Source of the DNA: Rhodocyclaceae bacterium
GTDB taxonomy: Bacteria; Pseudomonadota; Gammaproteobacteria; Burkholderiales; Rhodocyclaceae
DNA length: 64,000 nucleotides
Assembly (NCBI GenBank): GCA_016718525.1
Contig: JADKDD010000002.1
Span: 806,001 to 870,000, forward strand
Direction of reading: 5' to 3'
The notes under the pieces were generated by a model. It worked only from the letters and a program-made list of their open reading frames with translations. It was not told the origin of the DNA and did no database searches. A program made the position numbers and the translations under genes. Shown here piece after piece: positions 58,867 through 64,000 of the stretch; the stretch's first letter is position 1; every line of letters starts with the position of its first letter.

Positions 58867-59676
58867 TTAGCGGTAACTCCAGGTACCACCACGCCGATCC
58901 ATGTGCAAGGTCATTCCATGTTCAGCCAGCTCACGCTCGCACCAACTCCGTTCGTTGCGTTTGCGTTCAATCTTGTTCCTTTGCCGGTCCCACCAGTTCA
59001 TCCCGAATCGCCGATAGGCATAGCGGTGGTCGCCGAACTCTTTTACCCCTTGCTCGCGCTTCATTGCGCTTTGGGTGATCGAGCCAAAATGATGCATGAC
59101 GGCTGCTCCGGTGGTTCCCACGGCAATGTTGCCGCGCTTGCAGCGGGCCAGGAACTCGGCATCTTCGCGGCCAAACAAGTTGCGATCAGTATCGAGGAAT
59201 CCGATCTGGTGAAAGACATCGCGATGAACAGCAAAGCAAACCCCATGAAACCAGCCGGGCCTCACAACATCTTTCATTTCCGCAACGAATTTGTTGGTGA
59301 ACTCCGCAAGATCGTAGTCAAGTTCGCCTTCAATCAATGCAGTGCTGACGACTCCCAACTTCAAACGTTCAGCGGCATGAATGCTGGCCTCAATGGCATT
59401 GTGGCCAAGCACTACATCGTTGTTGAGCAACACCACCCACTCACTCCTGACCGCTAACGCACCTTGCGTCCACGCGCCGCCACAACCCAGATTGACGTCA
59501 TTGTTTATCGAGGGAATTTGGGGATTGGCGGCCAAATAGGCGAGGGTTTCATCAACGCTGCCGTTATTGATGACCAACACGGACTCGACCGGTACCCCTG
59601 CGGCGAGCAATGAATCCACACACTGCCGCGTGTAATGCAATTGGTTCAGTACAGGTATGACAACGCTGTAATTCAT
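58867..59676 (-). CDS. family 2 glycosyltransferase
   Basis: 269 residues from the ATG at 59676 (MNYSVVIPVLNQLHYTRQCV). Further motifs are VLVINNGSVDETLAYL, VVLLNNDVVLG (NND in place of DDD) and the rhamnosyltransferase-like FLDTDRNLFGREDAEFLARC. The C-terminus contains a charged, tryptophan-rich segment. The 5' extension of the frame to 59727 lacks support. It ends 112 bp before the methyltransferase start and probably belongs to the same minus-strand unit. Confidence 0.85.
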   Translation of the reverse strand: MNYSVVIPVLNQLHYTRQCVDSLLAAGVPVESVLVINNGSVDETLAYLAANPQIPSINNDVNLGCGGAWTQGALAVRSEWVVLLNNDVVLGHNAIEASIHAAERLKLGVVSTALIEGELDYDLAEFTNKFVAEMKDVVRPGWFHGVCFAVHRDVFHQIGFLDTDRNLFGREDAEFLARCKRGNIAVGTTGAAVMHHFGSITQSAMKREQGVKEFGDHRYAYRRFGMNWWDRQRNKIERKRNERSWCERELAEHGMTLHMDRRGGTWSYR

Positions 59677-59749
59677 TCGCTTTCGATCATTGATTGTGAT
59701 TCCGGCATAGGATAAACCGTCAACCAAGGTTACGCTTGCTCATTGCGAA

Positions 59750-59882
59750 GCCACCACGGCTCAGTGAGCGGAAAGTCAAAATCAAACCCGCCACCGCTCA
59801 GTGAGCCGGAAGTCAAAAGCAGACCCGCCACCGCTCAGTGAGCGGAAAGTCAAAATCAAACCCGCCACCGCTCAGTGAGCGG
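59750..59882. repeat. 37-bp tandem repeat overlapping the polA stop codon
   Basis: Units at 59750-59789 (variant, 40 bp), 59790-59826, 59827-59863 and a partial one at 59864-59882. Each holds the palindrome CCGCTCA-c-TGAGCGG or a close variant. On the polA strand each is followed by T-rich sequence (GGGTTTGATTTTGAC). The fourth unit contains the polA stop codon in its stem. The units look like duplications of the polA terminator region. Confidence 0.85.
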
Positions 59883-62607
59883 TGTCCCAGTTTTCACCTA
59901 CGCCGACTTCGATCAGTAGTGGCACTTTCAGCTGCGCAACGCCACCCATCAACTCGGGTAGGGTCGCTTTGACGAATTCCAGTTCTGCGTCGGGTACTTC
60001 AAGCACCAGTTCGTCATGCACCTGCAAAATGAGCAGGGTTTGCAATTTTTCAGCATCCAGCCACGCTTGCACGGCGAGCATCGCGCGCTTGATTAAGTCG
60101 GCGGCCGTACCTTGCATAGGCGCGTTGATCGCCGCGCGCTCTGCGCCCTGACGGCGGCCGACGTTGGATGATTTAATGTCGGGCAACCACAGCCGACGGC
60201 CAAAGACGGTTTCGACATAGCCTTTGTCGCGCGCGCCGGCCCGGGTCTCTTCCATGTATCTCGCCACGCCGGGATAACGGGCAAAGTAGCGGTCCATATA
60301 TGACTGCGCCGATGTTCGATCAACGTTGATTTGCTTGGCAAGACCAAAGGCACTCATGCCATAAATCAAACCGAAATTGATGGCCTTCGCCGCGCGTCGC
60401 TGCTCGCTGCTGACTTCAGGCAATGGTGCTCCGAAAACTTCAGCCGCCGTCGCACGGTGAACGTCTTCGCCCAAAGCGAAAGCTTCCAGCAAACGCGGAT
60501 CATCAGACAGGTGCGCCATGATGCGCAGTTCGATCTGTGAGTAGTCGGCGCTGACGATTTTGTTTCCCGGTGCCGCAATAAATGCGGATCGGATTCGCCG
60601 GCCCTCGGTGGTCCGAATCGGAATGTTTTGCAAGTTCGGGTCATTGGACGACAATCGTCCGGTAATTGCGGTGGCCTGACCAAAGCTGGTATGCACGCGG
60701 CCGGTGTGCGGATTGATGGTCTTGGGCAGCTTGTCGGTGTAAGTCCCTTTGAGTTTGGCAAGGCTACGATAAGTCAGCAGAGCTTTCGGCAACGGGTAGT
60801 CTTCTGCCAGTTTTTCCAGTACCTCTTCGTCGGTTGATGGGCCACCCGAGGGAGTTTTTTTCACTACCGGCAGACCTTGTTTGACAAACAAAATTTCGCC
60901 CAGTTGCTTGGGCGAATTCAAATTAAATGGCTGTCCTGCCAGCGCAAAGGCCTCGTTTTCCAGCGCCATCATTTTCATACCCAGCTCGTTGCTTTGTTGA
61001 GCCAGCGCATCGGCATCGATCAGCACTCCGTTGCGTTCAATGCGAAACAGCACCTCGGAGACAGGCAGCTCCAGATCTCGATAAAGCCTTTCCAAGGCAG
61101 GTTCGTGTTGCAAGCGGCCCGCCAAGACTTCATACACACGCAGGGTGCAGTCGGCATCTTCCGCAGCATAGGTGGCGGCGTGCGCGATATCGACCTGGCT
61201 AAACGAAATGCGTCCCGCTCCCTTGCCGGTAACATCGTCGTAACTAATGGTTTTGAGATCACAATGTCGTGCTGCGAGCGCACCCAGATCGTGTGACTTA
61301 TCGGACTCATAAACATAGGACTGCAACAAGGTGTCGTGCGCGACACCCCTTAGCGTGATACCGTGGTTGGCAAAAATATGCCGGTCGTACTTGAGGTTTT
61401 GTCCGAGCTTTTTGTGGGTCGCCGATTCGAGCCAAGGTTTGAGCAGATTCAACGTTTCCGCAAACGGCAGCTGCGCCGGTACGCCGGCATAAGCGTGCAT
61501 CAGCGGCAAATATGCGGCACGGACTTTTTCGCCACCGAGGATAGCGAATGAAATTCCGACCAGCTGCGCGGTCATGGGATCAAGACCGGTGGTTTCTGTA
61601 TCCAACGACACCAGCTCTGCGGTATTCAAGCGGTCTAGCCACAAGTCGAACGAAGCTTGGTCAAGAATACACTCGTAAGCACTGGTATCGAGACGTGCCG
61701 TAGGCGCAACGGGTGTTGCCAACGGCGAGTTGGAGGACGAACTGACAGCCGCGAGCGGTTTTCCGTCCTTTAACTCGCGCAGCCAGCCCTTGAATTCGTA
61801 CTGCGTGTAAAGCTCGGTAAGTTTCGCCTTGTCGGGTTCCTGCGGCGACAATTCATGCGGCGCCAACGGCAAAGGAACATCGCGCACGATGGTGACGAGT
61901 TTTTTACCGAGCGGCAAAAAATCCAAATGTTTGACCAGATTTGCGCCTACCGCGCCACCAATATCGGCGGCGTTTTCAACAATCGCTGCCAATGAGCCGT
62001 ATTGCGCCAACCATTTCACCGCGGTTTTCGGGCCGACTTTTTCAACTCCCGGGACGTTATCAACGGTATCACCGATCAACGCGAGGTAATCAACGATTTG
62101 CGCAGGTGTCACGCCAAACTTGGCCACGACACCGGCTTCATCCAGGACTTCGCTGTTCATGGTGTTAACCAGCTTGACCAGCGGCTCCACCAGCTGCGCC
62201 ATATCTTTGTCGCCGGTTGAGATCACACAGGACATTCCCGCCGCGGCTGCCTGCGTCGACAATGTGCCGATTACATCGTCGGCCTCCACACCGTCTATCA
62301 TTAGCAATGGCCAGCCCGCCGCGCGAATACAGTCGTGTAGCGGGGCGATCTGTGCTGCCAGGTCTTCCGGCATGTGTGGCCGGTTGGCTTTGTACTGCGG
62401 ATACCAGTCATCTCGAAAGGTCTTGCCTTTGGCGTCGAAAACTACAGCTTTGTAATCAGCTTTATAGTCAGCCTCGAGCGTACGCAACATTGACAGCACG
62501 CCGCGTATCGCGCCGGTTGGTTGATTGGCTGAATTACGCAAATCAGGCAGTGCGTGGAAGGCCCGGTAAAGGTAGCTTGAACCGTCAACCAGAAGTAAAG
62601 TCGGCAT
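59872..62607 (-). CDS. polA: DNA polymerase I
   Basis: 911 residues, full length. N-terminal 5'-3' exonuclease (LLLVDGSSYLYRAFHALP), an active-looking 3'-5' exonuclease (SLDTETTGLDPM), and the polymerase domain with motif A SADYSQIELRIMAHLS, motif B RRAAKAINFGLIYGMSAFG and motif C LQVHDELVLEVP. It performs Okazaki-fragment maturation and repair synthesis. The stop codon lies inside a 37-bp repeat unit. The start is only 11 bp from the divergent LOG-family gene, so promoters must overlap coding sequence on one side or both. Confidence 0.97.
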   Translation of the reverse strand: MPTLLLVDGSSYLYRAFHALPDLRNSANQPTGAIRGVLSMLRTLEADYKADYKAVVFDAKGKTFRDDWYPQYKANRPHMPEDLAAQIAPLHDCIRAAGWPLLMIDGVEADDVIGTLSTQAAAAGMSCVISTGDKDMAQLVEPLVKLVNTMNSEVLDEAGVVAKFGVTPAQIVDYLALIGDTVDNVPGVEKVGPKTAVKWLAQYGSLAAIVENAADIGGAVGANLVKHLDFLPLGKKLVTIVRDVPLPLAPHELSPQEPDKAKLTELYTQYEFKGWLRELKDGKPLAAVSSSSNSPLATPVAPTARLDTSAYECILDQASFDLWLDRLNTAELVSLDTETTGLDPMTAQLVGISFAILGGEKVRAAYLPLMHAYAGVPAQLPFAETLNLLKPWLESATHKKLGQNLKYDRHIFANHGITLRGVAHDTLLQSYVYESDKSHDLGALAARHCDLKTISYDDVTGKGAGRISFSQVDIAHAATYAAEDADCTLRVYEVLAGRLQHEPALERLYRDLELPVSEVLFRIERNGVLIDADALAQQSNELGMKMMALENEAFALAGQPFNLNSPKQLGEILFVKQGLPVVKKTPSGGPSTDEEVLEKLAEDYPLPKALLTYRSLAKLKGTYTDKLPKTINPHTGRVHTSFGQATAITGRLSSNDPNLQNIPIRTTEGRRIRSAFIAAPGNKIVSADYSQIELRIMAHLSDDPRLLEAFALGEDVHRATAAEVFGAPLPEVSSEQRRAAKAINFGLIYGMSAFGLAKQINVDRTSAQSYMDRYFARYPGVARYMEETRAGARDKGYVETVFGRRLWLPDIKSSNVGRRQGAERAAINAPMQGTAADLIKRAMLAVQAWLDAEKLQTLLILQVHDELVLEVPDAELEFVKATLPELMGGVAQLKVPLLIEVGVGENWDTAH

Positions 62608-62618
62608 GGAGAATTAGT

Positions 62619-63353
62619 GTGAGCGCAAAGGGAAAAATACCAGCAGAAATTGCGGCAACCAAGACGGCGTCACGGACTGACGACAATGCGCGTGAAGCCT
62701 GGCGGGTGTTCGGAATTATGTCAGAGTTCGTTGAAGCCACCGAACGACTGAGCGTTGTCCGGCCAGCTGTATCGATTTTTGGCAGCGCCCGAATTGCAGC
62801 GGGATCGCCCTACTATTTGCTGACCGAGGTCATTGCCAAAAAACTCTCGGATTCAGGTTTCGCGGTGATTTCCGGTGGTGGTCCGGGAATTATGGAAGCC
62901 GCCAACAAAGGCGCTTACGCCGGCAAGAGTCTGTCAGTCGGTTTAAACATCCAGTTGCCGCGCGAGCAATCCAACAATCCTTTTCAGGATGTCTCACAAA
63001 CCTTTCGCCATTTTTTTACCCGCAAGTACATGTTCGTCAAGCTCGCCTCTGCCTACGTCGTGATGCCCGGCGGATTTGGCACGCTCGACGAATTGCTCGA
63101 AGCGCTGACCTTGATACAGACAAAGAAAACGCCCAAGATCCCGCTGATTCTAGTCGGCAGTGACTTCTGGAATGGATTGTTGGTGTGGTTGAGAGCGCGC
63201 CTGGTTACCGATGGAATGATTGATGCCGCGGATTTGGACCTGATCCAGGTGATTGACGCGCCTGAGCAAATTGTCGCGGCAATATTTGATCATTATCAAA
63301 CTCGTGGCTTTTCGCGACTGCCGGAAGAACATGAACTGCTGCTTAACCTGTAA
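62619..63353 (+). CDS. LOG-family protein (TIGR00730, putative nucleotide phosphoribohydrolase)
   Basis: 244 residues from the GTG at 62619, with GGAG 6-9 nt before it overlapping the polA start. Rossmann fold with SIFGSARIAAGSPYY, VISGGGPGIMEAANKGAYAG and the hallmark PGGFGTLDE. LOG proteins cleave nucleoside monophosphates, in plants releasing active cytokinin; bacterial members are AMP/pyrimidine nucleosidases or unassigned. The N-terminal extension DDNAREAWRVFGIMSEFVEA matches the bacterial subgroup, which supports this start over inner methionines. Confidence 0.88.
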   Translation: MSAKGKIPAEIAATKTASRTDDNAREAWRVFGIMSEFVEATERLSVVRPAVSIFGSARIAAGSPYYLLTEVIAKKLSDSGFAVISGGGPGIMEAANKGAYAGKSLSVGLNIQLPREQSNNPFQDVSQTFRHFFTRKYMFVKLASAYVVMPGGFGTLDELLEALTLIQTKKTPKIPLILVGSDFWNGLLVWLRARLVTDGMIDAADLDLIQVIDAPEQIVAAIFDHYQTRGFSRLPEEHELLLNL

Positions 63354-63387
63354 ACTCAGGCTTTGCTGACCCTGCTTAGGAATCGAC

Positions 63388-63753
63388 ATGACCCAGACGG
63401 CCGTTTTGCCACGAACAAAGTTGATGGTGCTGGTTGTCGCCTTGTCGGCACTCAGTCTTGTTGCGAGTGCCCAAAATAGACCACCTGATTTGATTCCGCT
63501 GCCCGAAATTCCGGCGCCTCCTCCGGGGGTACTCGCCGAAGACGAACTGCAACCGGAAGTCAGGATCGTCAAGCGGGGTGACGACACGGTTGAAGAACAC
63601 CGAATCAATGGCAAACTTTATATGGTCAAAGTAATCCCGTCCCACGGTGTACCGTATTACTTGTTCGATGAAAAAGGCGATGGAGTATTAGCGCCACGTG
63701 CGCCTGATGGCATTCAACTGAGTGTTCCAATGTGGGTCATCGGGACTTTTTGA
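63388..63753 (+). CDS. DUF2782 family exported protein
   Basis: 121 residues with a signal peptide (LMVLVVALSALSLVASAQ), a proline-rich stretch (LPEIPAPPPG) and a compact C-terminal domain (EVRIVKRGDDTVEEHRING; LYMVKVIPSHGVPYYL). The family is short, periplasmic and of unknown function; it is regularly found next to polA in betaproteobacteria, from general knowledge of the group. It starts 34 nt after the LOG gene and is probably co-transcribed. Confidence 0.85.
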   Translation: MTQTAVLPRTKLMVLVVALSALSLVASAQNRPPDLIPLPEIPAPPPGVLAEDELQPEVRIVKRGDDTVEEHRINGKLYMVKVIPSHGVPYYLFDEKGDGVLAPRAPDGIQLSVPMWVIGTF

Positions 63754-63912
63754 CTTAGGACTTTCGTATCGCGGTCAAGTTATTTCAACCAGACGGGCTG
63801 GCATAAAAATTTCTACTTCAGTTGGTGTTTCTTCTTATCAACGCTAACCGCCCAGAATGAATATTTTTGACTTGCAGGCCGGAAGCCTGCGAACGGCACA
63901 AGAACCCAACCA

Positions 63913-64000
63913 ATGACCATTCTAAATGTTGGTGAATTCGGACAGGTATTTACGCCGCCCGAGATCGTTACGCGCATGCTTGCCATGCGAAGAAATACCG
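63913..64000 (+). CDS. N-terminal fragment of an adenine-specific DNA methylase (restriction-modification)
   Basis: 29 codons visible before the window ends. The fragment contains GQVFTPPEIVTRMLAMRRN; GQxFTPxEIV at the extreme N-terminus is typical of N6-adenine methylases of type IIG and related restriction-modification enzymes. No other methylase or nuclease part can be seen. The 159 bp before it include a short hairpin (GCAGGC/GCCTGC at 63874-63890) but no clear promoter. Confidence 0.6.
   Translation, partial: MTILNVGEFGQVFTPPEIVTRMLAMRRNT

Noticed and set aside
59750..59882. CRISPR array
   Set aside because: The repeats are directly adjacent with no variable spacers and no cas genes are near; it is a tandem duplication.
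63818..63844. Partial match to the 27-bp repeat near the right edge
   Set aside because: Only TCAGTTGGTG is shared; the right block is absent.

Overview
The window looks like a chromosomal segment of a moderately GC-rich betaproteobacterium. This rests on the rubredoxin-pilG-pilH-pilI-pilJ-chpA order, the hemL-thiE-thiD block, the polA/LOG/DUF2782 neighbourhood, and the two-partner-secretion and methylmalonyl-CoA genes. The genus cannot be fixed from the sequence alone. No rRNA, tRNA, CRISPR array or complete insertion sequence was seen.

Layout. 1-1919 (-): a 2-oxoacid:ferredoxin oxidoreductase operon (gamma, alpha, start of beta) behind a candidate FNR box. 2165-4255 (+): alkylation repair, an Ada-type sensor fused to AlkA, then a separate Ogt. 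4252-7156 (-): hemL, thiE, thiD. 7202-16489 (+): rubredoxin and the Pil-Chp twitching chemosensory operon, heavily interrupted by single-base indels. 16494-16967 (+): a probable methylmalonyl-CoA epimerase. 17020-25750 (-): methylmalonyl-CoA mutase, MeaB, the two propionyl-CoA carboxylase subunits and a membrane diguanylate cyclase, with a divergent GntR regulator carrying a perfect 22-bp palindrome over its start codon. 26753-27628 (-): a Tat-exported dienelactone-hydrolase-like protein. 27798-41502 (-): a two-partner secretion locus made of a TpsB porin, a 3738-residue FHA-like adhesin and a FecR-domain protein. 41730-45084: dsbD, riboflavin synthase and an EamA permease. 45191-50246: a cobalamin riboswitch with btuB-btuF, facing btuC-btuD. 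50384-59676: a methyltransferase, MsbA, and a translationally coupled surface-glycan cluster. 59872-63753: polA, a LOG-family gene and a DUF2782 gene. 63913-64000: the first codons of a probable restriction-modification DNA methylase.

How the genes fit together. The mutase needs B12, and the riboswitch-controlled uptake genes about 20 kb away can supply it. PccA/PccB, the epimerase and the mutase with its chaperone MeaB together make the complete propionyl-CoA to succinyl-CoA route. Cell-surface functions dominate the rest: type IV pilus signalling, a giant secreted adhesin, lipid A export and glycan decoration, plus a c-di-GMP synthase.

Three features stand out beyond ordinary annotation. 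A 27-bp repeat is dispersed through intergenic gaps and protein linker regions. Three tandem 37-bp-type units extend the stem-loop that contains the polA stop codon. About 15 of the window's 16 indels fall in the first 18 kb, mostly in the Pil-Chp genes, which is either a local assembly-quality problem or recent inactivation.
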